Origin: Armatimonadota bacterium | GTDB taxonomy: Bacteria; Armatimonadota; UBA5829; DTLH01 | Assembly (NCBI GenBank): GCA_029551395.1 | Contig: JAKPFN010000055.1 | Span: forward strand, 1-56,984 | Reading direction: 5' to 3' | DNA: 56,984 nt | Part shown: positions 42,950 to 51,906 of the stretch, in pieces | How positions within the stretch are numbered: position 1 is the stretch's first letter | Layout: each line of letters starts with the position of its first letter | The notes under the pieces: model-generated | The model's database searches: none | What the model was told of the DNA's origin: nothing | Seen by the model: only the letters and a program-made list of their open reading frames with translations | Program-made: the position numbers and the translations under genes

Positions 42950-43186
42950 AATTACCTCCAGGGGCAGGTGATTTTCGCCCCAATAGAAGTGTACCCCTGC
43001 CCAGATAGAGGTAAACTGAGCAGCCAGAACTCAAGTGAAACGGAATGAGAGCGAAGAAAAACTATTTATGGGGAAGATCAATCTCAAAGGAAAAATATCG
43101 AGAGATTCTGACTAACGAAACTATCGTCAGGATAGGTTGAATATTGCTTAATGTTGTAGAGAAAAGAAGACAGAAAATCTGTTACT

Positions 43187-43223
43187 GGTGACTGATAACT
43201 ACTGCCAGCAGCTATCAGTCACC
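43187..43223 (-). terminator. hairpin after leuS
   Basis: A perfect 11-bp stem (43187-43197 with 43213-43223, GGTGACTGATA and complement) lies 15 bases downstream of the leuS stop. An ATTTT tract follows about 12 bases later. The remaining 290-base gap shows nothing else. Confidence 0.6.
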
Positions 43224-43237
43224 TGTTCAACTTCAGA

Positions 43238-45745
43238 TTATCCCACGACTACATTCACCAACCGGCCAGGGACAACCACTATGTTCTTGACCTGCTTACC
43301 GTCCAGTTGAGGCTTGACTTTCTCGCTCTCAAGCGCAAGTTTTTCCAGTTCTTTGAGATCGGTATCTGCTGGGACTATCAGTTTATCTCTCAACTTGCCA
43401 TTGACCTGGACAACCACAGTAATCTCCTCAGCCTTGGCAACTTCAGAATCATAACTCGGCCAAGGCAGGTTCAGCATGAACCCCTGATGCCCCAACTGGC
43501 TCCAAAGTTCATCCGTGATATGCGGAGCCATCGGAGACAGAAGCAGCAGAAGCATCTCAAGTGCCTCTGAAAATACCGCCGATTTGCCTTCCATCTTAGC
43601 TGTCTGAACATACTTGGACAGATCGTTCAGCAGCTCCATCAATGCAGCAGCAGCGGTATTGAACTGCAGACCTTCGATATCTTCCGTTACTTTCTTAATG
43701 GTCTGGTGGACCTTGCGGGCCAGCGCTTTGTTTGCAGGGCTTGCTGATGTCTCCTGCCGAACTGTTTCACGCCAATTCGAGTCATAGTTTTCGCCATAAT
43801 CCTGGACAATCCTCCACACTCTGGAGAGGAAGCGATACATGCCGTTGATTCCATCTTCGCTCCATTGGATTGCCTCTGTCATTGGCGCAACGAACAGCTC
43901 ATAGACACGCAGAGCATCCGCACCATACCGAGATGCAATCTCATCAGGTGTAATAACATTGCCCTTAGACTTGGACATCTTTATCCAGACGCTCTCGTTT
44001 TTCGGATCCGGCGCAAGGACCATCCCCTGGTTGCGAAGCGCCTTAAACGGTTCTACAAAATGGACCAAACCTGCATCATAAAGCACCTTTGTCCAGAACC
44101 TGGCATAAAGCAGGTGCATGACTGCGTGCTCCGCGCCGCCGACATACAGATCAACCGGCAGCCAGTATTTTACAGCCTCCGGCTCAAATGGACCATCAGT
44201 ATAATGAGGACTTGCAAACCTCAGGAAATACCAACTCGAGCAGGCAAATCCGCCCATCGTATCGGTTTCCCTGGTTGCAGAGCCGCCGCAGGTCGGACAG
44301 GTCGTATTCACGAACTCTGGAATGTTTGCAAGCGGCGATTCACCTGTCCCCGAAGGCTCATAATGCTCAACATACGGCAGTTCTACCGGCAGTTGGTCCT
44401 CAGGAACCGGCACTTCACCGCATTTTTTGCAGTAGACTATCGGAATCGGCGCTCCCCAATACCTCTGGCGAGAAATCAGCCAGTCCCGGAGCTTATAATT
44501 CACCTTGATCTGGCCTATGCCGTTGTCTTCCATATATTCTGCGATCTTTTTAGCGCCTTCAGGACTCGGTAAACCGTCGAACTGGCCTGAGTTGACCATT
44601 GTGCCCTCTTCAGTGAAGGCTTCTTCGAATTCCTCACCATTCCAGTCTGGTGGAGCAATAACCACTTTGACAGGCAGACCGTAACTCCTGGCAAAATCGA
44701 AATCCCTGGTATCGTGCGCGGGAACAGCCATAATAGCACCTGTCCCGTAGGTCAACAGAACATAATCTGCGATAAAAATCGGTATCCGTTCGTCGTTCAT
44801 CGGATTGATGGCATAAGCACCGGTGAAGACACCAGTACGGACCCGTTCTGTCGAGAGCCTGTCTATCTCAGAGGTCAGTCTGGCACGTGTTATGTATTCC
44901 TCGACCTCATCGCTCTGCTCCGGTGTAGTGATGATCGGAACCAGAGGATGCTCAGGCGCAAGGACTGCAAAGCTCATACCGTAGACAGTATCGACACGAG
45001 TCGTAAAGACGCGCATGCAAGCATCGTGACCTTCGATTGGCATATCGAACTCAACGCCTTCGCTGCGGCCAATCCAGTTGCGCTGCATCGTCTTGATGGA
45101 CTCCGGCCAGTCAATCTGATCCAAATCCTCGATCAACCGGTCAGCATAATCAGTGATTTTGAAGAACCACTGCGGGATATTTCGTTTTTCGACAATCGAC
45201 TCGCATCTCCAGCAGCGTCCTGCTTCGACTTCCTCGTTAGCAAGCACTGTTCTACACGATGGACACCAGTTGATAGGTGCATCAGAACGGTACGCAAGAC
45301 CACGCTTGTAGAGCAGCAGGAATATCCACTGGGTCCAGCGGTAATAGTCTGGAGAACTGGAATTGATCTCTCGAGACCAGTCGTAGGACAACCCAACCAG
45401 GTTCATTTGCCGTTTATAGTTTGCCACATACTTCGGCACTGTTTTGCTTGGATGGCTTTTTCTTTTTATTGCTTCATTCTCTGCAGGAAGGCCGAATGCA
45501 TCCCATCCCATTGGATGAAGAACATCAAATCCTTGCATCCATTTATAGCGGCAGATGACATCTGTGGGAATATAGTTGCGGCAGTGGCCTACCGAAAGTC
45601 CGTTGCCGCTTGGGTAAGGGAAGAACTCCAGTCCATAAAATTTGGGCTTGGAAAGGTCGCCTTTAGCCTTGAACAGCTCAGCTTCCCTCCACAGATCCTG
45701 CCACTTTTTTTCGATTTCCTGAGGCACGTAGCGTTTTTCGCTCAT
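43238..45745 (-). CDS. leuS: leucyl-tRNA synthetase
   Basis: LeuRS charges tRNA-Leu. The 835-residue class I synthetase has FFPYPSGNGLSVGHCRNY (the HIGH motif appears as SVGH, where most have LHVGH or LHMGH), an editing domain with TTRVDTVYGMSFAVLAPEH and GTGAIMAVPAHDTRDFDFA, and the intact KMSKSKGN loop (about residue 600). A zinc-binding CPSC and CWRC pair lies near 165-182. ATG 45745 is the natural start. The leader has a perfect sigma-70 promoter and two hairpins. Confidence 0.97.
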   Translation of the reverse strand: MSEKRYVPQEIEKKWQDLWREAELFKAKGDLSKPKFYGLEFFPYPSGNGLSVGHCRNYIPTDVICRYKWMQGFDVLHPMGWDAFGLPAENEAIKRKSHPSKTVPKYVANYKRQMNLVGLSYDWSREINSSSPDYYRWTQWIFLLLYKRGLAYRSDAPINWCPSCRTVLANEEVEAGRCWRCESIVEKRNIPQWFFKITDYADRLIEDLDQIDWPESIKTMQRNWIGRSEGVEFDMPIEGHDACMRVFTTRVDTVYGMSFAVLAPEHPLVPIITTPEQSDEVEEYITRARLTSEIDRLSTERVRTGVFTGAYAINPMNDERIPIFIADYVLLTYGTGAIMAVPAHDTRDFDFARSYGLPVKVVIAPPDWNGEEFEEAFTEEGTMVNSGQFDGLPSPEGAKKIAEYMEDNGIGQIKVNYKLRDWLISRQRYWGAPIPIVYCKKCGEVPVPEDQLPVELPYVEHYEPSGTGESPLANIPEFVNTTCPTCGGSATRETDTMGGFACSSWYFLRFASPHYTDGPFEPEAVKYWLPVDLYVGGAEHAVMHLLYARFWTKVLYDAGLVHFVEPFKALRNQGMVLAPDPKNESVWIKMSKSKGNVITPDEIASRYGADALRVYELFVAPMTEAIQWSEDGINGMYRFLSRVWRIVQDYGENYDSNWRETVRQETSASPANKALARKVHQTIKKVTEDIEGLQFNTAAAALMELLNDLSKYVQTAKMEGKSAVFSEALEMLLLLLSPMAPHITDELWSQLGHQGFMLNLPWPSYDSEVAKAEEITVVVQVNGKLRDKLIVPADTDLKELEKLALESEKVKPQLDGKQVKNIVVVPGRLVNVVVG

Positions 45746-45767
45746 AATCACCACTCTACAAATGCAT

Positions 45768-45816
45768 GTTCCAAACTTCAGATCTTTACTAAGCGATAAT
45801 CAGCGAGGTTTGGAAC
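45768..45816 (-). promoter_or_regulatory. second stem-loop of the leuS leader
   Basis: Perfect nine-base arms (45768-45776 and 45808-45816, GTTCCAAAC and complement) lie between the terminator-like hairpin and the leuS start. The AGTTCC at its upstream edge can instead pair with GGAACT of the first hairpin, allowing two alternative folds. Confidence 0.5.
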
Positions 45817-45821
45817 TTGAT

Positions 45822-45864
45822 ATAAAAACAAACCGACGGAACCGGGTCAAGCCACAGTTCCGTC
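45822..45864 (-). terminator. terminator-like attenuator in the leuS leader
   Basis: On the minus strand GACGGAAC and GTTCCGTC (45864-45857 and 45842-45835) form an 8-bp stem, followed at once by GGTTTGTTTTTAT. It lies about 15 bases after the expected transcription start and 75 bases before leuS. The T-box sequence AGGGTGGNACCGCG is absent and no leader peptide start is seen. Confidence 0.65.
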
Positions 45865-45885
45865 CGTGCTTATTGCTCTAATAAA

Positions 45886-45914
45886 ATTATAAAAACTGCC
45901 TTGCCTAGTGTCAA
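45886..45914 (-). promoter_or_regulatory. consensus sigma-70 promoter of leuS
   Basis: A perfect TTGACA (45914-45909) and perfect TATAAT (45891-45886) are separated by 17 bases on the minus strand, directly before the terminator-like hairpin. Strength is expected to be high. Confidence 0.9.
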
Positions 45915-46013
45915 GCGAGCGAGGAAATGAAAGGCTATTTACGATGCCTGGATTATACGATATCAACCCTTTTAATTTTTTCTGATGCACTAAAAAATAA
46001 CTCGAAAGTATTA

Positions 46014-46042
46014 TTTACCACCTGGTTTTCCGGCGGTATAAT
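46014..46042 (+). promoter_or_regulatory. promoter of the pilin-like gene
   Basis: TTTACC (46014-46019) and TATAAT (46037-46042) are 17 bases apart. Start of transcription should fall inside the operator at 46042-46055, so repressor binding would block initiation. Confidence 0.65.
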
Positions 46043-46055
46043 GCAAACGGTTGCA
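46042..46055 (+). promoter_or_regulatory. LacI-family-type operator at the pilin-like gene
   Basis: TGCAAACGGTTGCA matches the LacI-family pattern TGNAANCGNTTNCA at every fixed position. It begins on the last base of the -10 box and covers the predicted start site, the classical position for a repressor. Confidence 0.7.
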
Positions 46056-46148
46056 TAAATAACAGTAGACACGGCACATAACTGGTCACTGCCACAGCGG
46101 AGTGGCTCCGTCCCAGATAATACAACCAGAAAGGAGAGTGTGGATGCC

Positions 46149-46808
46149 ATGAACGCATCTACTGGTCGAAACAAAGGTTTTACTCTAATTGAGCTGTTGG
46201 TGGTAATAGCCATCATAGCGATTCTGGCCGCTATCCTGTTCCCTGTGTTTGCCAGAGCACGTGAAGCTGCCCGCAAAGCTAAGTGCCTTCAGCATATGAA
46301 GGAAATAGGTACAGCTATGCAAAGCTACATAAATGATTGGGGGGATAAATTTCCATACGCAATAGAAGACTACAGATTCAAAAAGCCAGAATATTACTGG
46401 GAAGTTGACGGCCGCCCAGTATTCCGCTTAGCCCACACACTGAAGCCTTATGTGAAGAATGAGAATATCTTCCACTGCCCTAGTGATGTTGGTGAACTGC
46501 ATAGTAATTCCGGACATTTACAGGCTTCGGGTAAACCTTTATGGCGTGAGCATTGGTCTAGTTATGGATATCCAGATATTTATTTCGGTGGTGCATCTTC
46601 AATAGCGGGCCGAACCATGGGATCAGTAATAAGACCAACCCAATGCACGATAAGCTGGGAGCATGAAACCTGGCATAACCAAACGTCTAGCAAACTTTTC
46701 TGGAACGAGACTTACACAATCAACATTTTATACGCTGATGGACATAGCAAAACCATGGGACAAGCTGATTTTAATAATATCCTGGGGGCGCCTCGCGTTA
46801 ATATCTAA
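46149..46808 (+). CDS. type IV pilin-like/type II secretion G-like protein with C-terminal DG motif
   Basis: The 219-residue protein has a prepilin signal: [35 protein letters not shown]-type N-terminus (cleavage expected after the Gly), a hydrophobic helix that forms the filament core, and a globular part ending in ILYADGHSK, the H-x-DG-type end of DUF1559-like pseudopilins common in Planctomycetes and Armatimonadota. Only one of many such paralogues is usual per region. ATG 46149 is chosen since AAGGAGAG lies ten bases upstream. It is controlled by a LacI-type site. Confidence 0.85.
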   Translation: MNASTGRNKGFTLIELLVVIAIIAILAAILFPVFARAREAARKAKCLQHMKEIGTAMQSYINDWGDKFPYAIEDYRFKKPEYYWEVDGRPVFRLAHTLKPYVKNENIFHCPSDVGELHSNSGHLQASGKPLWREHWSSYGYPDIYFGGASSIAGRTMGSVIRPTQCTISWEHETWHNQTSSKLFWNETYTINILYADGHSKTMGQADFNNILGAPRVNI

Positions 46809-46822
46809 TAACTCGTAATTCG

Positions 46823-46860
46823 AAGCCCCATTAGCCTCCCAATGGGGCTTTATTTATTTT
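46823..46860 (+). terminator. rho-independent terminator
   Basis: A perfect 10-bp stem (46823-46832 with 46841-46850, AAGCCCCATT and complement) is followed by TATTTATTTT. Confidence 0.9.
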
Positions 46861-46875
46861 CCCGCATGTGTTAAC

Positions 46876-46889
46876 TGCAATCGGTTGCG
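46876..46889 (+). promoter_or_regulatory. LacI-family-type operator before the DUF362 gene
   Basis: TGCAATCGGTTGCG fits the LacI-family pattern except for its last base and shares TGCAA-N-CGGTTG with the sites at 46042 and 33335. It lies 126 bases before the DUF362 start; no clear -10 box was seen beside it. Confidence 0.55.
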
Positions 46890-47014
46890 TTTTTCGATAG
46901 CCGCAGAAAACTGCCTTTCCAGCTGTTCCACATCCAATTGAATGGAGGTTCAAACGCCTCAAAAGCCGAAATAGACAGTAAGAACATCTAATCGTTAGAG
47001 GTTGAACCACCGAA

Positions 47015-48106
47015 ATGAGCAAAGTTTTATTTGCCTCCGCCAAGATGCGAGAGCTTAGAGCAGACGCAAGCCTGCCTGCAAAGTTCAAACGGCTTCTTAA
47101 TCAATATCCACTCAAAGAGATGTTTGAAGGCAAAACTGTAGCAATAAAGATGCACCTGGGAGGTCATCTGGGCTATACTACAATCTCACCAGTGTTTGTG
47201 AGGATTCTCGTGCAGCAGGTCAAAGACGCTGGTGGCAAACCGTTTATCACTGACGGAACTTATGCTGTTCCAACAGCTAAAGACCGGGGATATACAGAAG
47301 AAGTGCTTGGTGCACCGATTGTTCCTGCCGCCGGATTGAAAGAAGGTTATTATAAGACCATTCCAGTTGATTACCTGTCGCTCAAAGATGTCCAAATCTG
47401 TGGGGAAATTGCAAACGCCGACGCAATGATCGTTTACAGTCACGGCAAAGGACACGGTCACTGCGGATGGGGCGGTGCAATCAAGAATATTGCAATGGGT
47501 AATGTTACCTGCAAGAGCCGTGGAGGTATTCATGCTCTAATGGACACTGAGTTTAAGTGGGATGCGGAGCTATGCACTCACTGTTACCTGTGTCATGATA
47601 ACTGCCCTGCAAATGCAATCAAGTTCGAAAAAGATAACACACTGTTCATCGACACTCATAGCTGCCGTTACTGTATGCATTGCGCTACGGCATGTCCGCA
47701 AAATGCGATAGAAATCAATGACGCTGGGATGAGACAGTTCCAGACAGGAATGGCAAAGGTAACAAAGGTATGCCTTGACCTGTTCGAGAAGGACAGAGTC
47801 TTGTTCATCAACCATGTCACAAGCGTTACGCCATTCTGCGACTGCTGGGGCTTCAGTTCTCCGGCTATTGTACCTGACGTCGGAATACTGGCAGGTACGG
47901 ATATTGTCGCAGTCGAGCAGGCATCGATAGACATGATCAAAACAGAGGACTTCATTCAAGGATCACTCCCACATCCGCTTTATGTTCGAGATGTTGAGGG
48001 ACACCTGTTACAGAAAATCCACGGGAAAGATCCTTACCTGCAGTGTGAAGAAGCAGCCAAAGCAGGTCTCGGTTCGCAGGAATACAATTTGGAAGAAATC
48101 CCGTGA
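47015..48106 (+). CDS. DUF362 protein with two 4Fe-4S clusters
   Basis: The 363-residue protein combines a DUF362 fold (about 1-180 and 240-345; VAIKMHLGGHLGYTTISP, FITDGTYAVPTAKDRGYTEE, IKNIAMGNVTCKSRG) with an inserted 2[4Fe-4S] ferredoxin: CTHCYLCHDNCP (about 188-199) and CRYCMHCATACP (about 217-228). DUF362 proteins are cytoplasmic and their reaction is unknown; redox or nucleoside chemistry has been proposed. It has a weak ribosome-binding site. A LacI-type operator upstream suggests sugar-linked control. Confidence 0.88.
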   Translation: MSKVLFASAKMRELRADASLPAKFKRLLNQYPLKEMFEGKTVAIKMHLGGHLGYTTISPVFVRILVQQVKDAGGKPFITDGTYAVPTAKDRGYTEEVLGAPIVPAAGLKEGYYKTIPVDYLSLKDVQICGEIANADAMIVYSHGKGHGHCGWGGAIKNIAMGNVTCKSRGGIHALMDTEFKWDAELCTHCYLCHDNCPANAIKFEKDNTLFIDTHSCRYCMHCATACPQNAIEINDAGMRQFQTGMAKVTKVCLDLFEKDRVLFINHVTSVTPFCDCWGFSSPAIVPDVGILAGTDIVAVEQASIDMIKTEDFIQGSLPHPLYVRDVEGHLLQKIHGKDPYLQCEEAAKAGLGSQEYNLEEIP

Positions 48107-48259
48107 CAAGTCTCAATGGATTAGACTACCTGTTTAGTGATTTACTATTTACACATATACCAGCTAACCTTATATTTCTCTTGAGGCAAACCGATACTGT
48201 CGGAAACGTCTTAATATTAACGGATCAAACCAAGTGAGCATCATATGAGGAGGTAAAAA

Positions 48260-50686
48260 TTGCGTAAGCTCATTATCATTCTGGCTGTCCTTCTGGCCGC
48301 GACAGCAGCCGTTCAGGCAAAACCCAGCATGACCATCCGCAACTTAAAAATGCTGATAGTCATCTACCGAGGCGCGCCTGATGATGCAAATCGGCTATCT
48401 GACCACCAGGTCAAGTGCATGAAAAACGGCATAGAAGTAGCCCGTTTGTTCTATTTTAGAAACAGCAACTGTATGCTGCATCTGGACTATACTTATATGG
48501 TATTAGACCGGAGAGCGCCTGACCATGCAGGACCAACCTATGAGCACATCGTTACTGACCTGAGATCCAGAGGAATCAAAGACAATCAGTACGACGGGAT
48601 TTTCTGTACAGGCCTGGGATTCACAGCCAACTACGGAGGGTTCCGGGTCTTTGACAAGACCGGCGCTGCGTTCGGAATGGGCTACGATGAAACACCGGAC
48701 TACGAATGGTGGCCCGATACCGCACCTGATACTTACTATTCATCCACATGGATGATCAGTCATGAGTTCCAGCATGCTCTGGACCTGGTAATCTGCAACA
48801 TGGCCGGACATCCCGAGATGTTGCATGATCATCCGTATGCTGATTACGACGAGGATTACTTCTGGTGGGGACACCGCGCTGGTCAGCACTTCGACTGGGT
48901 AGCGCATACTCTTTCCACCTTTAAGGACTATCTGGATGTGCCAGGCGCAACGGATTCTACCATCGTAACTATGGATGCTGACGAAGACGGGCTTCCAGAT
49001 GATGACCCAAGGCTCCCGATGGACGAAAAACGCTTCGGTTCCGACCCTAAAAAGAAAGATACCGATGGTGACGGCCTTACAGATTTCGAAGAGTTCACTG
49101 CAGACATGTTCCGAGGTTCGGATCCTAAAAACAAAGATACAGATGGTGATGGGGTTATTGATGGTAAAGACCTTAATCCGACTGTAGCAATAACCGATAC
49201 TATGACCTACGCTGCCGCTGATCCTAAGATTGACGGCAAACTGGATGCCTCCTACAAACCATTTGTAACCGGTATGTATACATACAATTCCCCTACCCTT
49301 GCTGATGGCAGATTATCGGCTTGTTGGAACGAAGATGCACTGTTCCTGTTCGTTAAGTCCAAGACCAAATGTTCACTTGAAGTTTGGGTGGACTCATCTT
49401 ATGAAAACGGCTACTGGGAAGGCGGAGACACGTATGTTATACGTGCTGACCCGGACGGCAAAGTTGCCATTATCTGGCCAAATACCAGACCTATAGCTGA
49501 AGGTAAAGCTGTTTGGGGTGAAGACGGACTCGAGGTAAAGATCCCCGCGCTTCTTGGACAGGGAGTATCGCTTGAGATCAACTTCGGCGGTAAGAGACGG
49601 CCTGAAGACGTATCAGATGGACTGAGACTCCTGAACGACCGCATGATCGGCTTCAACATGAAGCTTATCAATGGTAATGACAAAGCGCTCATTACGCCGA
49701 ATCACGCAATGTTCGGCACAAAACTGGTCAAGTCTCCGACTGATCCTCCGAGGCCCAGCCTGCGGTTCACTAAAAGCCTTATCACAGATCCCAAGGCCAC
49801 TGTAGTTGTCTGCGGTACGGGACCTAATGACAAGGTAACTATCGTTGATGCATCCGGTAATGTGCTTGGAGAGCGGACTGGCGATGGTGAAGTCGTTCTG
49901 AAGAAGCAGTTGAAAGCCGGTCACGATGCCGCTACCGGTATGAATGTCTTGAAAGCACGTGCCTCAGGCAAAGAATCAGCTCCTTTTACCGTAGTTGTGG
50001 ACAATAAAGCGCTTCCTCCGGTAGTTTCGCCGACTTCAGACGGTTCTGTGTTTGAAATCCGTGGTGAACCGGGAGCAAGAGTCGATATTCTAGTCGGACA
50101 GTCCGAAAAGTCGAGCCAGACACCAATCATCAGCGTGTTTCTCAATGATGAGGGTATTGGCTCCTTCCATTTGGATAAGATAACCGAAGGATTCGTCGGA
50201 GCTTATGGACTGGAGCAGAATTTTGATCAGCCAGTGCTTTGGAGAATCGATCCTGAGATCAAGTTCAGCTACGAATGGGGCGGGCCTGATCCCAGAGTTA
50301 CCAACGACGGCTTCTTCACTCGATGGACAGGCTATCTGAGCGTGCCGAAGAGCGGTGAATATACATTCTACCTCGGCACCGACGACGGCAGCAGGCTCTA
50401 CATAGACGGCAAGCTGATTATCGACAATTGGGGAACTCATGGACTCGAAGAAGGCCTGGTAACCATGAAAACCTATCTGGAAGAGGGTGAACATGCCATC
50501 CGAATCGACTACTATGAAGGCGGCGGCTGGGCTGCAGCTCATCTGGAGTGGTCAGGGCCTGGTATCCAGAGGACTTATGATCTTCCGGTAAGCCCTATAC
50601 CGATCTCGAATAAAGACTACTTCTTCTTTGCAAGGCAGGTTGATATAGCAGGAAACACATCTGAATCTGCCAAAATAGGCAACTAA
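48260..50686 (+). CDS. secreted multi-domain protein: HExxH peptidase-like, thrombospondin-3-like repeats, DOMON/CBM9-like, PA14
   Basis: The 808-residue protein starts at a TTG six bases after AGGAGG and has a signal peptide ending AVQA. The first domain (about 28-225) contains SHEFQHALD (HExxH near residue 169) and resembles a zinc metallopeptidase. Calcium-binding DxDxDG repeats of the thrombospondin-3 type follow (about 233-310), then a CBM9/DOMON-like beta-sandwich (about 318-470, KIDGKLDASY...), an Ig-like linker and a PA14 domain near the C-terminus (about 650-775, YTFYLGTDDGSRLYIDG), which often binds sugars. Likely outside the cell, possibly on polysaccharide. The terminator at 50695 follows. 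Confidence 0.75.
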   Translation: MRKLIIILAVLLAATAAVQAKPSMTIRNLKMLIVIYRGAPDDANRLSDHQVKCMKNGIEVARLFYFRNSNCMLHLDYTYMVLDRRAPDHAGPTYEHIVTDLRSRGIKDNQYDGIFCTGLGFTANYGGFRVFDKTGAAFGMGYDETPDYEWWPDTAPDTYYSSTWMISHEFQHALDLVICNMAGHPEMLHDHPYADYDEDYFWWGHRAGQHFDWVAHTLSTFKDYLDVPGATDSTIVTMDADEDGLPDDDPRLPMDEKRFGSDPKKKDTDGDGLTDFEEFTADMFRGSDPKNKDTDGDGVIDGKDLNPTVAITDTMTYAAADPKIDGKLDASYKPFVTGMYTYNSPTLADGRLSACWNEDALFLFVKSKTKCSLEVWVDSSYENGYWEGGDTYVIRADPDGKVAIIWPNTRPIAEGKAVWGEDGLEVKIPALLGQGVSLEINFGGKRRPEDVSDGLRLLNDRMIGFNMKLINGNDKALITPNHAMFGTKLVKSPTDPPRPSLRFTKSLITDPKATVVVCGTGPNDKVTIVDASGNVLGERTGDGEVVLKKQLKAGHDAATGMNVLKARASGKESAPFTVVVDNKALPPVVSPTSDGSVFEIRGEPGARVDILVGQSEKSSQTPIISVFLNDEGIGSFHLDKITEGFVGAYGLEQNFDQPVLWRIDPEIKFSYEWGGPDPRVTNDGFFTRWTGYLSVPKSGEYTFYLGTDDGSRLYIDGKLIIDNWGTHGLEEGLVTMKTYLEEGEHAIRIDYYEGGGWAAAHLEWSGPGIQRTYDLPVSPIPISNKDYFFFARQVDIAGNTSESAKIGN

Positions 50687-50694
50687 CTGTACAA

Positions 50695-50730
50695 AGGGCC
50701 AGGCGTTTATCTGCCTGGCCCTGATTTATT
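50695..50730 (+). terminator. rho-independent terminator
   Basis: A perfect 10-bp stem (50695-50704 with 50713-50722, AGGGCCAGGC and complement) ends in GATTTATTT, between convergent genes. Confidence 0.85.
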
Positions 50731-50748
50731 TCAACCTCAGTTTTACTG

Positions 50749-51807
50749 TTATATCCGAATCTTGTAAGTCCTCTTGATATTGACACTTCTTGGCTGACCA
50801 TTCTGTACGGCTGGCCTGTAGCGTATCTTCTTGGCTGCATCCACAACTGCTTTATCTATTGCCTTTATGCCGCAGGAGCTTACCACCTTGACGTTGCTTA
50901 CATTGCCATCTGTGCCAACTGTGTATTCAAGTTTGACTGTGTAATCGCCTGGTTCGTCGATGTCAGGTATATTAGGTTCATAATCTTTGACAAGTACCGG
51001 TTCAGCAACATCAGCAAGTGTCGACACATGCTTTGGCTCTGGAGCTTTACACATCCCACACTGACGCTTAGGCTCTGAGCCTGTCTTGAATGATTTCGTT
51101 TCCTTCCTCTCACAATGCGCTCCGGGAAGCAAACCGGAAACAGAACATACCTTCACACTCTTCATAACTACTGGCGGCGGTTGCGGAGGTGACGGTGGCC
51201 GAGGCGGTTGCGGTGGCGGTGGTGATGTAGTAAGCCCCGGACCATCCACTGCATCCGGGTCTGGTTCAGCAGAACCTTTTCCTTTACCGCTTCCTGAACC
51301 TGATCCTTTACCCCAATCGCTGCCAGGAACATGACCTACAGGCGTAGTGCCTTCACGCACGACGCCTAGATCTTCACCATTAGGAGCAGTTATTCCACCC
51401 AAAGGCCCACCTGGGTTTCCTGGAATCTGTGCTGTGACCGTTCTTGTAGTCTGATTATGCCCCGTTGGCCGGGTGTTCGTTGGACGAGGCTGTGCCTGCT
51501 CCTTGTTCCACTGCTGACGCTGCTCTGGAGTCGGTTTTGGAGGCTTCCTGTCTGTGACCATCTTGGAAGGAGGCGGAACATACGGCGATTCAGGAGGAGA
51601 CTGCTCTACCTTTGGTTTTGGTTCCTCTGGCTGCTTCTCCTGTTCAACAACAGACTGATCCGGTTCCTTGATAAGGTCTACCTTGACGATCTTAAGCTGC
51701 TCTACTTCAATAGGCTTGGCAGCAGATGTTCCTCCGAGTATGCTCAGAGTAGCTAAATGGATCGCTATGGACGCAATAATGGCGTATGTAAGCAATTTGT
51801 CTTGCAT
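50749..51807 (-). CDS. TonB family energy-transducing protein with a Cys-rich insert
   Basis: TonB proteins carry proton-motive energy to outer-membrane receptors. This one has an N-terminal membrane helix (about 8-25), a Pro/Lys/Glu-rich spacer (40-100), Gly/Ser-rich and Pro-rich low-complexity parts and a C-terminal TonB domain (about 265-352, YTVKLEYTVGTDGNVSNV, RYRPAVQNGQP). Before it lies a 35-residue insert with four Cys (VCSVSGLLPGAHC, CGMC) that resembles the tail of some class A penicillin-binding proteins. It follows exbB and exbD. ATG 51807 (TTG 51819 is an alternative). No strong ribosome-binding site was seen. Confidence 0.85.
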   Translation of the reverse strand: MQDKLLTYAIIASIAIHLATLSILGGTSAAKPIEVEQLKIVKVDLIKEPDQSVVEQEKQPEEPKPKVEQSPPESPYVPPPSKMVTDRKPPKPTPEQRQQWNKEQAQPRPTNTRPTGHNQTTRTVTAQIPGNPGGPLGGITAPNGEDLGVVREGTTPVGHVPGSDWGKGSGSGSGKGKGSAEPDPDAVDGPGLTTSPPPPQPPRPPSPPQPPPVVMKSVKVCSVSGLLPGAHCERKETKSFKTGSEPKRQCGMCKAPEPKHVSTLADVAEPVLVKDYEPNIPDIDEPGDYTVKLEYTVGTDGNVSNVKVVSSCGIKAIDKAVVDAAKKIRYRPAVQNGQPRSVNIKRTYKIRI

Positions 51808-51906
51808 ATCAACAGCCAACCGACATTTTACTTGTAAAGTGCAGGAGTATTCTCAGTTATTTTGACACTGCATACTGCCGCTGCCTTCACATAATAAGCC
51901 CCGTGG

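Noticed and set aside
42254-43048. 264-codon plus-strand frame rich in Phe, Ile and Arg
   Set aside because: It is the mirror of the acidic gene, which has GGAGGTAATT before its ATG; the plus frame has no such site.
44714-45799. 361-codon frame opposite leuS
   Set aside because: Antisense to leuS and without any recognisable motif.
45755-45885. T-box riboswitch before leuS
   Set aside because: The conserved AGGGTGGNACCGCG segment is absent and the leader is too short for a T-box stem I.
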